A stretch of DNA of 25,324 bases. Origin: Actinomycetes bacterium (GTDB lineage: Bacteria > Actinomycetota > Actinomycetes > Actinomycetales > Cellulomonadaceae). The notes beneath the pieces were generated by a model. The model was not told the origin of the DNA and ran no database searches. It worked only from the letters and a program-made list of their open reading frames with translations. Both the position numbers and the translations under genes were made by a program. Position 1 is the first letter of the stretch. Each line of letters opens with the position of its first letter. Shown piece after piece: positions 14,034-21,481 of the stretch. The DNA lies in contig JAFAEH010000230.1 of NCBI GenBank assembly GCA_023424135.1, positions 1 to 25,324 on the forward strand. Reading direction: 5' to 3'.

Positions 14034-15662
14034 TCAGTTCTTGGTGAGGTACTGCAGCCGCAGCTGCTCGGTGTTGTCCTTGGTCAGACCGGACACCCCG
14101 TCACGCACCACGTACGTCCAGTCCGGGTTCCACACGGGGATGATCGGCATCTCGTCGTGGATGAGGGCCTGGGCCTGTGCGGAGATCTCGGCACGCTGCG
14201 CCGCGTCCTGGGTCTCGAAGCCGCTCTGGATGAGGGCGTCGAGCTCGGTGTTCGCGTAGTTGTTGAAGTTGGTGCCGGCCCCGGAGCCCACCAGCGACTT
14301 CATCTGGTAGAAGGGGTCGGCGCCCCAGCCCAGGAAGTTGTTCAGGTAGAGCTCGAGGTCGCGGGCCGTGGTGCGCTGCGTGAACTCGGCGTCCGGCAGC
14401 GGGTTGACCTCGACGGTGATGCCGATCTCCGCGAGCGCCGACTGGATGTACACGGCGGCGCGGGACTCCACGGCGGACGACTGCTTGAACGACAGGGTGG
14501 TGCTGAAGTCCCCGACCCCGGCCTCGGCGAGCAGCGCCTCGGCTGCCGCGACGTCGGTCTCGAAGGCACCGGCCTCGTCGGAGTGCGTCTCCATGCCGCC
14601 GGGCACGATGCCGGTCGACGGCTCGGCGTACCCGTACATGACCTCGTCGACGAACGTGTCGTACGGCAGCGCCAGGGCGATCGCCTGACGCACGCGGACG
14701 TCGGTGAACGGCGCGACGGCCGTGTTGATGCCCAGGTACTCGAGGCGGTTGGACGACTCCGAGACGACCGTCAGGCCGTCGACCTTCTCGAGCTCGGCGA
14801 CCTGGTCGAGCGGCAGACCTCCCGCGAGGTCGATCTCGCCGCTCTGCAGCAGCAGGGCACGCTGGGACGGGTCGGAGACGAACTGGATGGTGACGCCGCC
14901 GTTGCGGATCTTGTCCTGGTCGTAGTAGCTCTCGTTCGGCACGAGCGTGATGCTCGTCGTCGGGTCGTACGCCGCGACCGTGTAGGGCCCCGAGGAGTTC
15001 GCGTTCTCGCGGTACCAGGCTCCGGCGAACGGGTCGTCGTCGGTGGCGTTGGCCTCACCGGTGGCCTGGGAGAAGATCCCGAAGGGCTGCATCGCGAGCA
15101 TCTTGTCCAGCAGCGGGCTGGCGAACGCGGCGGTGACCTGGACGGTGCGCTCGTCGAGCGCCGTGAAGCTGTCCTCCGACAGGCCGACCATCGGGTAGAG
15201 CACCTTGGTGTAGGCGGTCGCCATGGTCAGACCGCGCTGGTAGGACCACACGACGTCGTCGGCGGTCAACGGTGTGCCGTCGGCGAAGGTCAGGCCCTCG
15301 CGCAGCGTGATCGTCAGGACGGTGCCGTCCTCGGAGTACTCGTAGCTCTCGGCGAGGGCGTCGTCGAGATCGGTGGTACCGAGCTGCGTGATGCCGTCGG
15401 TCGTGTACTGCTGCTCGATGACCTGCTCGACGAGGCTCCCGGTCGTGACCATCGACGCGGGGGTGCGCCACTGCTGCGGGTCGAGCACGTCGACCGCGGA
15501 GTCCAGCGAGATGACGAGAGGGGCGGGTCCCCCGTCACCCGACCCGGCCGCGCCGGAACCGCCGGCGGCGCTCCCGGTGGAGCTGCAGCCGGTCAGCGCG
15601 AGCGCACCGGCGAAGGTCAGTGCGGCAGCCGTCCGCAGACGGCGCGGTCGGAACGATGTCAC
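14034..15662 (-). CDS. ABC importer substrate-binding lipoprotein (SBP_bac_5 / OppA-DppA family)
   Basis: The 542-residue protein has a lipoprotein signal: basic start (FRPRRLR), hydrophobic core and lipobox LTGC with C26 as lipidation site, then a Gly/Ser-rich linker. The mature part is a class-C extracytoplasmic binding protein with the family block LREGLTFADGTPLTADDVVWSY and the YLGINT and IPVWNPDWTYVVRDGVSGL segments. It would sit outside the membrane and deliver cargo to the OppBC-like pore. It is the first gene of the operon. The GTG at 15662 is chosen from the GGAGGT ribosome site and the lipoprotein signal; an in-frame start at 15920 would place an unlikely basic extension before the signal. 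Ligand identity cannot be read from sequence; peptides, opines, amides or sugars are all known for the family. Confidence 0.93.
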   Translation of the reverse strand: MTSFRPRRLRTAAALTFAGALALTGCSSTGSAAGGSGAAGSGDGGPAPLVISLDSAVDVLDPQQWRTPASMVTTGSLVEQVIEQQYTTDGITQLGTTDLDDALAESYEYSEDGTVLTITLREGLTFADGTPLTADDVVWSYQRGLTMATAYTKVLYPMVGLSEDSFTALDERTVQVTAAFASPLLDKMLAMQPFGIFSQATGEANATDDDPFAGAWYRENANSSGPYTVAAYDPTTSITLVPNESYYDQDKIRNGGVTIQFVSDPSQRALLLQSGEIDLAGGLPLDQVAELEKVDGLTVVSESSNRLEYLGINTAVAPFTDVRVRQAIALALPYDTFVDEVMYGYAEPSTGIVPGGMETHSDEAGAFETDVAAAEALLAEAGVGDFSTTLSFKQSSAVESRAAVYIQSALAEIGITVEVNPLPDAEFTQRTTARDLELYLNNFLGWGADPFYQMKSLVGSGAGTNFNNYANTELDALIQSGFETQDAAQRAEISAQAQALIHDEMPIIPVWNPDWTYVVRDGVSGLTKDNTEQLRLQYLTKN

Positions 15663-15668
15663 GGGCGG

Positions 15669-15674
15669 ACCTCC
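15669..15674 (-). promoter_or_regulatory. Ribosome binding site of the SBP gene
   Basis: GGAGGT on the minus strand lies six bases before the GTG at 15662 and decides this start. Confidence 0.7.
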
Positions 15675-15922
15675 AGAGTCGGGTCGACGGGCCGGGGTGC
15701 ACCGGGTCGCGTGCCGGGCACGTGTCGACCGATCCACTGTCGGGCGCGCGACGTGCGCGGCGCGTCGTGCCGTACGGCAACGTGCACGGGCGGAATTTGG
15801 TCGCGCGCACAACTCACCTGCCGGTGCCGGGCGCTTCCACCCACCCCCGGCGCCTCGGGAAACACCCCGGAAACCGCCCCGCCACCCCCCGGCCCCCTGC
15901 GGTGACGTGACGTCGCTCACAC
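15675..15922 (-). promoter_or_regulatory. Operon upstream region with a 12-bp palindrome
   Basis: No gene was recognised in the roughly 260 bases before the SBP gene, so the operon promoter should be here. A perfect palindrome TGCCGTACGGCA at 15768-15779 is the clearest possible operator. A less GC-rich patch gives CAAATT on the minus strand (15794-15799) as a weak -10 candidate. No TANNNT hexamer exists on the minus strand in this stretch and no -35 is convincing, so the promoter may need an activator. Confidence 0.35.
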
Positions 15923-15976
15923 GACCCCGTCATCCGTCACGGTTTGCCGCCCCGTCCCGTGACGGATGACGGGGTC
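15923..15976. terminator. Palindromic repeat copy 2; likely terminator of the DUF559-domain gene
   Basis: Arms 15923-15942 and 15957-15976 pair perfectly over 20 bp with a 14-nt loop. The arm sequence is identical to the core of copy 1. The stop codon of the minus-strand gene (15975-15977) overlaps the arm by two bases, so the hairpin begins inside the stop. It separates this gene from the operon promoter region. Confidence 0.75.
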
Positions 15977-16949
15977 ACGGACCGGCGGGTGACGGGGCCG
16001 CGAGCCAGCGGGCGACCGCGGATGGCAGACGGCCCGTGCCGAGGTCGGCCAGCGTGAAGCGCAGGAGGTCCGTGCGGGCCGTCGCGGCGATCGCGTTCTG
16101 GCGGGCCCGGTCGCGGAACAGCGCCTGCGGGGTCGAGTGCGGGCCGCGGCCGTCGATCTCGACGACGAGCAGCCGTCCGTCGTGGCGCCACCAGCCCAGG
16201 TCGCCGCGCGCCACCACCCGGCCGGTCACGTCACGCACCGGGACCTGGACGTCGTGCGGCGCGACACCCGCGTCCACACACTCCAGACGCGCCCACGTCT
16301 CCGGCGCCGACTGCGCGCGGCCGTCCACGAGGTGCCACCAGCTGTCCAGCGCGGCCGCACCGCGCCGGCCGGCTGCGACGGTCCGGACCGCGACCAGTGC
16401 GTCGGCGGGCAGCAGCCGCAGCTGCACGGCGCTGTCCACGACGGCCAGCACGCGCCGGCGCGGCAGCTCGCACACCGCCTGGGCCAGGGCCGCCACCGGA
16501 TCGACCACGCGTGCACCGCCCAGCAGCACGATCCGCGCGTCGACGTCGAAGCAGCGCACGCGCATGCCGCCGCGGGGACGACGGTGCTCCGCGCCGGGCA
16601 GCGCGACCTCGGGGGCGATCGTCATCGGCAGCCCCTCGACCCCGTACAGCGCGAGCGCGCACAGGCCGACCGCCACGGCACGGCCCTCCCCGTAGGCGAG
16701 CAGGCCCGCCCACGCGGCGCGGCGGCGACGCGTCGCGTGGGCGTCGACCGTGACGTCGGGCGGCGGCAGCGAGGGCGTCAGGTCGAGCACGCCCCTCGCG
16801 ACACGGACCGCCCCACCTGCCCGCACGAGCCGGACGAGACGCTGCCGTCCGACCCCCGCAGCATCGCACTGCCGCGCGGAGACGAGACCCGCCTGGTCGT
16901 CGGCGCGACGCAGCAGCGCGGGCGGCAGCGGGGTCGGTGTTCCGGTCAC
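15975..16949 (-). CDS. AbiEi-like N-terminal / DUF559 (Vsr-like) endonuclease-domain protein
   Basis: The 324-residue protein has an N-terminal part (about 1-60) like the winged-helix found in proteins named type IV antitoxin AbiEi-like: LLRRADDQAGLVSARQCDAAG, with a following RLVRLVRAG segment. The C-terminal region resembles the DUF559/very-short-patch-repair nuclease fold: D250 in GDLGWW, then VEIDG with E264 and D266, then RDRARQNAI and LLRFT. This is a plausible PDDEXK-type active site, but activity is unproven. Such proteins are widespread in actinobacteria and usually of unknown role. No AbiEii-type toxin gene lies next to it, so a toxin-antitoxin function is not supported. The GTG at 16949 is preferred; a start at 17087 would translate the repeat copy 3. 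It is flanked by repeat copies 2 and 3. Confidence 0.72.
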   Translation of the reverse strand: MTGTPTPLPPALLRRADDQAGLVSARQCDAAGVGRQRLVRLVRAGGAVRVARGVLDLTPSLPPPDVTVDAHATRRRRAAWAGLLAYGEGRAVAVGLCALALYGVEGLPMTIAPEVALPGAEHRRPRGGMRVRCFDVDARIVLLGGARVVDPVAALAQAVCELPRRRVLAVVDSAVQLRLLPADALVAVRTVAAGRRGAAALDSWWHLVDGRAQSAPETWARLECVDAGVAPHDVQVPVRDVTGRVVARGDLGWWRHDGRLLVVEIDGRGPHSTPQALFRDRARQNAIAATARTDLLRFTLADLGTGRLPSAVARWLAAPSPAGP

Positions 16950-17054
16950 GGCACCAGGCTGGCGCCCACGAGCCACGCGGCGGCCCGACACCTGCCCGAT
17001 CTGTGCACAGGCCGTGCAGCGACGGGGGCTGTGGTCACCTCGCACCCGGCGTCT

Positions 17055-17108
17055 GACCCCGTCATCCGTCACGGGATGACGGCCCACGCCGTGACGGATG
17101 ACGGGCTC
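17055..17108. terminator. Palindromic repeat copy 3; likely topA terminator
   Basis: Arms 17055-17074 and 17089-17108 pair at 19 of 20 positions (mismatch 17057/17106) around a 14-nt loop. The left arm is identical to the other copies. It lies 19 bases beyond the topA stop. The loop contains GATGACGG, a fragment of the arm, so alternative pairing is possible. Confidence 0.72.
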
Positions 17109-17127
17109 GACGCGGGGGCGACGCCCG

Positions 17128-19845
17128 TCAGCGGCGGGTGGTGGCCTTCTTGCGGGTCGTCGGGCGCTTCTTGGCCGGGCCCGCCGCGCGCTTCTCCGCC
17201 AGCAGCGTCACCGCCTGCTCCGGGGTGATCGACTCAGGGGTGACGTCCCGCGGCAGCGTGCGGTTGGTCTCGCCGTCGGTCACGTATGCGCCGAAGCGGC
17301 CGTCCTTGACGACGATCGGCTTTCCGCTCGTCGGGTCGGTGCCCAGCTCGCGCAGCGGCGGCGTCGCGGTCTGCCCGCGGCCACGCTTGGGCTGCGCGTA
17401 GATCGCGAGCGCCTCCTCGAGCGTCACCGTGAAGAGCTGCTCCTCGGAGGCGAGCGTCCGCGAGTCCGTGCCCTTCTTCAGGTACGGGCCGTACCGACCG
17501 TTCTGCGCGGTGATCTCCGCCCCCGACTCGGGGTCGGTGCCGACCACGCGCGGCAGCGACAGCAGCCGCAGCGCGTCCTCGAGGGTCACCGTGGCGAGCT
17601 GCATCGACTTGAACAGCGACGCCGTGCGCGGCTTGGGCAGCGCGGCCAGGGCCTTCTTGCGTGCGGCGGCCGACAGACCCGGGTCGAGCTCTGGCTCGGG
17701 CAGCACCTCGGTGACGTACGGCCCGTAGCGGCCGTTGCGCGCGACGACCTGCGTGCCCGTCGACGGGTCGGTGCCGAGCACCTGGTCGCCGTCGGGCTGC
17801 GTCTCCAGCAGCTCACGCGCCTTGGCGACGGTCAGCTCGTCCGGTGCCAGGTCCTCCGGCACGGACGCGCGCAGCGGGTCGGCGTCCGGTCCGTCGCCCG
17901 GCGCCTCGAGGTACGGCCCGTACCGGCCGACGCGCAGCGTGATGCCGTCGCCGATGTCGATCGAGTTGACCTCGCGCGCGTCGATCTCGCCGAGGTTGTC
18001 GACGAGCCCGCGCAGCCCGCCCGTCGCGGCGGTCTCGGAGCGGTCACCGAAGTAGAACTCCGTCAGCCAGTCGACACGGGCCTTCTGCCCCGCGGCGATC
18101 GCGTCGAGGTCCTCCTCCATGCCGGCCGTGAAGTTGTAGTCGACGAGCCGGTCGAAGTTCTCCTCGAGCAGCCGCGTCACCGCGAACGCGAGCCACGTCG
18201 GCACGAGTGCCTGCCCCCGGCCGGTGACGTACCCACGGTCCTGGATGACGCCGATCGTCGCGGCGTATGTCGACGGGCGTCCGATGCCGCGCTCCTCGAG
18301 CGCCTTGACCAGCGACGCCTCGGTGTACCGCGGCGGAGGGGACGTGCGGTGACCGTCCGCGGCCAGGTCGGACGCCGTGACCGGGTCGCCCTGGGCCATC
18401 TGCGGGAGCCGCGCGTCGGCGGACTCGGCCGCCGCCGACGCCCCGCCCTCGGTGTCGTCGTACCGCCCGCGGTCGCGCCCCTCCTCGTACGCGGCGAGGA
18501 ACCCGCGGAACGTGATGACGGTCCCGGACGCGGAGAACACGGTCTCGACGGGCCCGTCCGCGGTCGTCGCCGTCGCCGCGAGGCGCACCGACGCGGTCTG
18601 CCCGCGCGCGTCCGCCATCTGCGACGCGACGGTCCGCTTCCAGATCAGCTCGTACAGCTTGAACTGGTCGCCGGACAGCTCGCGCGCGACCTGCGCGGGT
18701 GTGCGGAAGTGGTCGCCCGCCGGGCGGATCGCCTCGTGCGCCTCCTGCGCGCCCTTCGCCTTCGACGTGTACACGCGCGGCTTGTCCGGCACGTACTCGG
18801 AGCCGTACAGCTCGGCCGCCTGGCGGCGCGCGGCGTCGATCGCCTGCGACGACAGCGCGGGCGAGTCGGTCCGCATGTAGGTGATGTAGCCGTTCTCGTA
18901 GAGCGACTGCGCGGTGCGCATCGTCTGCCTCGACGCCATGCGCAGCTTGCGCGACGCCTCCTGCTGCAGCGTCGACGTCGTGAACGGTGCCGCGGGGCGC
19001 CGCGTGTACGGCTTGGTCTCGAGCGACTGCACCGCGAACGCGGCACCGTCGAGCCCCGTGACCAGCGCCGTCGCCCGCGCCTCGTCGAGCGCGACCGCGT
19101 CACGGGTCTTCAGCGCACCACGGTCGTCGAAGTCCCGTCCGGACGCGACACGCTGCCCGCCGACACCCGTCAGCCGCGCCGAGAACGTCGGCTCGGCCGC
19201 GTCCGCGACCGCGAACGTGCCGGTGACGTCCCAGTAGTCGGCGGGCACGAACGCCATGCGCTCACGCTCACGCTCGACCACGAGACGCGTCGCGACGGAC
19301 TGCACACGCCCCGCCGACAGGCCCTGGCGGACCTTGCGCCACAGCACCGGCGAGACCTCGTACCCGTACAGGCGGTCGAGGATGCGCCGCGTCTCCTGCG
19401 CGTCGACGAGCCGCTCGTCGAGCTCACGCGTGTTCTCCAGCGCCCGCGCGATCGCCTCGCGGGTGATCTCGTGGAACACCATGCGCTTGACGGGGACCTT
19501 GGGCTTGAGCTCGGCCAGCAGGTGCCACGCGATGGCCTCGCCCTCGCGGTCCTCATCGGTGGCGAGGTAGAGCTCGTCGGACTCCTTGAGGAGCTTCTTG
19601 AGCTCGGCGACCTTCTTCTTCTTGTCGGCGTCGACGACGTAGTACGGCGTGAACCCGTTCTCGACGTCGACCGCGAACTTGCCGTACGGGCCCTTCTTCA
19701 TGTCCGCGGGCAGCTCGGAGGGCTGCGGCAGGTCGCGGATGTGCCCGACGGACGCCTCCACGTCGTAGCCGTCGCCGAGGTACCCGGCGATGGTGCGCGC
19801 CTTCGCGGGGGACTCCACGATGACGAGCTTGCGACCTGCAGACAT
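17128..19845 (-). CDS. topA: DNA topoisomerase I (type IA)
   Basis: The 905-residue enzyme relaxes negative supercoils by a transient single-strand break. The TOPRIM domain shows E11 in VESPAKA and D97/D99/E101 in ATDEDREGE. The active-site tyrosine is Y323 in ITYMRTDS. LSAGRVQSVATRLVVERE and RPSTYAATIGVIQDRGYV are further type IA hallmarks. The C-terminal part has no zinc-finger cysteines; instead it has GRYGPY repeats (three GRYGPY plus one GRFGAY) and a Lys/Arg-rich tail (KKRPTTRKKATTRR), as in mycobacterial and streptomycete TopA. The ATG at 19845 follows GGAAGG eight bases upstream. In many actinobacteria topA lies near tmk-holB; here 15.8 kb lies between. Confidence 0.97.
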   Translation of the reverse strand: MSAGRKLVIVESPAKARTIAGYLGDGYDVEASVGHIRDLPQPSELPADMKKGPYGKFAVDVENGFTPYYVVDADKKKKVAELKKLLKESDELYLATDEDREGEAIAWHLLAELKPKVPVKRMVFHEITREAIARALENTRELDERLVDAQETRRILDRLYGYEVSPVLWRKVRQGLSAGRVQSVATRLVVERERERMAFVPADYWDVTGTFAVADAAEPTFSARLTGVGGQRVASGRDFDDRGALKTRDAVALDEARATALVTGLDGAAFAVQSLETKPYTRRPAAPFTTSTLQQEASRKLRMASRQTMRTAQSLYENGYITYMRTDSPALSSQAIDAARRQAAELYGSEYVPDKPRVYTSKAKGAQEAHEAIRPAGDHFRTPAQVARELSGDQFKLYELIWKRTVASQMADARGQTASVRLAATATTADGPVETVFSASGTVITFRGFLAAYEEGRDRGRYDDTEGGASAAAESADARLPQMAQGDPVTASDLAADGHRTSPPPRYTEASLVKALEERGIGRPSTYAATIGVIQDRGYVTGRGQALVPTWLAFAVTRLLEENFDRLVDYNFTAGMEEDLDAIAAGQKARVDWLTEFYFGDRSETAATGGLRGLVDNLGEIDAREVNSIDIGDGITLRVGRYGPYLEAPGDGPDADPLRASVPEDLAPDELTVAKARELLETQPDGDQVLGTDPSTGTQVVARNGRYGPYVTEVLPEPELDPGLSAAARKKALAALPKPRTASLFKSMQLATVTLEDALRLLSLPRVVGTDPESGAEITAQNGRYGPYLKKGTDSRTLASEEQLFTVTLEEALAIYAQPKRGRGQTATPPLRELGTDPTSGKPIVVKDGRFGAYVTDGETNRTLPRDVTPESITPEQAVTLLAEKRAAGPAKKRPTTRKKATTRR

Positions 19846-19913
19846 CTGACCGGCCTTCCGTGCCGTGGGCGATGGGCGGGGGGCGCGGCGGTGCGCGCGA
19901 CCGTACCGAGGGG

Positions 19914-19919
19914 ACTCTA
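19914..19919 (-). promoter_or_regulatory. Possible -10 element upstream of topA
   Basis: TAGAGT on the minus strand matches TANNNT and lies 68 bases before the ATG, leaving a leader of about 60 nt. A TTGACG at 19929-19934 is only eight bases further up, too close to be its -35. Weak call. Confidence 0.25.
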
Positions 19920-19929
19920 CGTGCTGGCG

Positions 19930-20898
19930 TCAAGCGGGCGGCGGCGCCGTCTCGTCCCGTGAGCCCGCCGCGTGACGCAGCATCAGCATGAGGGAGAACG
20001 TCAGCGCGCACGCGGCCACGACCCCCGCGACGCCCCCACCGTAGGCCAGCATCTCGTCCGTCCGCGCCGCCGTCGCGCGGTGCGCCCACGTCCGGGCCAG
20101 CAGGGCGACGGCGACCGATCCGGACACGACGCCGAGCGCCGCGAGCCACGCGACCGTGCGCCGCGTGTGCCGCCGCCACCGCGCAGCGGCCCCCACCCGG
20201 GGCAGCGCCACGGTGTCCGTGACCGCGAGCCACGGGCGCCAGGCCATCACGGCGCACACGGCGGCGGTCCAGCCGAGCACGACGAGCGTCCCCGCGACGA
20301 CGTCCGACGGACGGTGCCACTGCCCGACGAGGGTCGAGATCCCCGTCGCCGCCGTGTACCCCGCACCGAGCACGGCGACGACCGGGCGCAGCCGTGGCGG
20401 GGCGACGAGCAGCAGCGCCGCGGCGACCGACCCGGCGGCCGTCGTGTGCCCGCTCGGCAGCGTGTTGCCGTGGTCGTAGCCGACGCCCATGTGCGGGCGG
20501 TCCAGGACCTCGTACTTCACGATGCGCGTCGTGAGGTTGGCCCCGCCGACCAGCACCGCCACCTGCACGGCCAGCTCCCAGCGGCGGCGGACGAGCGCGA
20601 CCGCCATCGCGCCCAGCAGCCCCGCGGCGACGAACCCGACGGACACCACGTCGAGCACCGGCTCGGCGAGCCGCCACAGGTGCCCCTGACCCGTCGTCGC
20701 ACCGTCGAGCGCGGCGTCCTCCACGCGCTGCCCCGCCCACGTGTCGACGAACGTGCGCCACAGCAGCCACACGCCGACCGCGCACACGACCGCGACGACG
20801 ACGCACGAGACGACGACCCCGGCGCGCGCACGCGGCCGGGTGGGCCCGGACCGCGGCGACGTACCGGGCCCGGCCGGGACGGGGTGGGCCTCCTGCAC
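19930..20898 (-). CDS. PAP2-family membrane phosphatase
   Basis: The 322-residue polytopic membrane protein has the three-part phosphatidic-acid-phosphatase signature. These are KYEVLDRP (K128, R134), PSGH (148-151 with H151) and GQWHRPSD (H195, D199), separated by hydrophobic helices. A first helix is at about residues 27-46, and two more follow the last motif. The first motif has five rather than six residues between Lys and Arg-Pro, a spacing also seen in related actinobacterial proteins. It would dephosphorylate a lipid phosphate or pyrophosphate at the outer face of the membrane; the substrate is unknown. The GTG at 20898 is chosen because TACCGT lies six bases before it; longer in-frame starts would extend into the neighbouring STAS-like gene. 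The stop lies 84 bp before topA. Confidence 0.85.
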   Translation of the reverse strand: MQEAHPVPAGPGTSPRSGPTRPRARAGVVVSCVVVAVVCAVGVWLLWRTFVDTWAGQRVEDAALDGATTGQGHLWRLAEPVLDVVSVGFVAAGLLGAMAVALVRRRWELAVQVAVLVGGANLTTRIVKYEVLDRPHMGVGYDHGNTLPSGHTTAAGSVAAALLLVAPPRLRPVVAVLGAGYTAATGISTLVGQWHRPSDVVAGTLVVLGWTAAVCAVMAWRPWLAVTDTVALPRVGAAARWRRHTRRTVAWLAALGVVSGSVAVALLARTWAHRATAARTDEMLAYGGGVAGVVAACALTFSLMLMLRHAAGSRDETAPPPA

Positions 20899-20904
20899 GC
20901 GAAC

Positions 20905-20910
20905 ACGGTA
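20905..20910 (-). promoter_or_regulatory. Candidate -10 element for leaderless PAP2 gene
   Basis: TACCGT on the minus strand ends six bases before the GTG at 20898, with no Shine-Dalgarno sequence between. This is the same arrangement as for tmk. Confidence 0.4.
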
Positions 20911-20956
20911 GGGCACGTGCGCGGCGGGTCGGCAACGCGGGCGCGGGCGCCCGCGC

Positions 20957-21364
20957 TCAGGAGCCCGCCCCGACGGGCACCGGCTCCTCGGGTGCGACCA
21001 CGACCGCGTGCCGGCACCCCGCGAGGCGCGCACGGCACTCGTCGTCGCCGCCCACGCACAGCAGGCACCCGCCGCGCTGCTCGAGGCGCTCACCGGCGGC
21101 GTCGATGACGACGGCCGCCCGGTCGGTGCGCAGGTGCACGGCGCGCAGGTCCAGCACGACGAGCGACGCACAGGCGCTGAGCGCGTCGAGCAGCGCGCGC
21201 AGCCGCCCGAGGTCCTCGCGACCGAACGATCCCGCGGGCCGCACGTGCGCGGTGATCCAGGCGTCGTCGGTGCCGGCGGACGTGCCGACGTCGGGGACGG
21301 TCAGCGTCGACGCGACGCGCCGCGCCACCCCGGTCCCGGTCGTGCCCGTGGTCGTCGTGGTCAT
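20957..21364 (-). CDS. Small Cys-rich STAS-like protein (putative anti-sigma-factor antagonist family)
   Basis: The 135-residue protein has a low-complexity Thr/Gly start (MTTTTTGTTGTG). A region from about residue 50 to 123 follows the STAS pattern: helix LRALLDALSACA, strand SLVVLDLRAVHL, a loop and helix, then GGCLLCVGG. At the loop where SpoIIAA-type antagonists have Asp-Ser-Ser-Gly, this protein has T80-D81-R82-A83, so the phosphorylatable serine is missing. It has five cysteines (65, 100, 103, 110, 117), the last four spaced C-X2-C-X6-C-X6-C. No anti-sigma kinase or sigma factor gene is adjacent. The ATG at 21364 follows GGAG. It is divergent from the TetR gene. STAS assignment is moderate; a metal- or redox-sensing role is only a possibility. 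Confidence 0.6.
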   Translation of the reverse strand: MTTTTTGTTGTGVARRVASTLTVPDVGTSAGTDDAWITAHVRPAGSFGREDLGRLRALLDALSACASLVVLDLRAVHLRTDRAAVVIDAAGERLEQRGGCLLCVGGDDECRARLAGCRHAVVVAPEEPVPVGAGS

Positions 21365-21481
21365 GTCCGGTCTCCGCCCGTCGTCGGTGTCGTGCGTCCT
21401 GCGGACATCCCAGCCGCGGCCCCTGGGACGCGCCTGGGCGGTGACCACGAGGCGACTGGGAGAGGTCGTAGGGTTCGATCC
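21365..21481. promoter_or_regulatory. Divergent promoter region of the STAS-like and TetR genes
   Basis: The 117-bp region contains an inverted repeat TCCCAG (21408-21413) / CTGGGA (21423-21428) with a nine-base spacer. A further CTGGGA lies at 21456-21461 and a CCTGGG between them. These are candidate sites for the TetR protein. TAGGGT at 21469-21474 lies seven bases before the TetR ATG and looks like a leaderless -10. Confidence 0.35.

Noticed and set aside
15373..15969. Plus-strand open frame running over the SBP start, operon upstream region and repeat copy 2
   Set aside because: It covers a lipoprotein signal sequence on the other strand and a palindrome, and its product looks like random Arg/Pro/Ala-rich translation.
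15975..16949. Toxin-antitoxin system of AbiE type
   Set aside because: Only an AbiEi-like N-terminal segment is present; there is no AbiEii nucleotidyltransferase gene next to it, and the protein has its own DUF559 domain.
3658..17108. The three similar palindromes as a CRISPR array or as inverted ends of an insertion sequence
   Set aside because: They are kilobases apart and irregularly spaced, each is a complete hairpin, and no transposase or cas gene is seen between them.
17128..17700. Truncated topA because no zinc fingers are found at its C-terminus
   Set aside because: Actinobacterial TopA proteins normally lack zinc fingers and carry GRYGPY-type repeats with a basic tail, as seen here.
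19929..19934. TTGACG as the -35 of the topA promoter
   Set aside because: It lies only eight bases from the nearest -10-like hexamer and overlaps the PAP2 stop codon; no -10 lies at 16-19 bases.
17098..19962. Plus-strand open frame of over 950 codons opposite topA
   Set aside because: A shadow of the topA reading frame: topA is certain from its motifs, and the opposite frame shows no domain, only Arg/Leu/Val-rich sequence.
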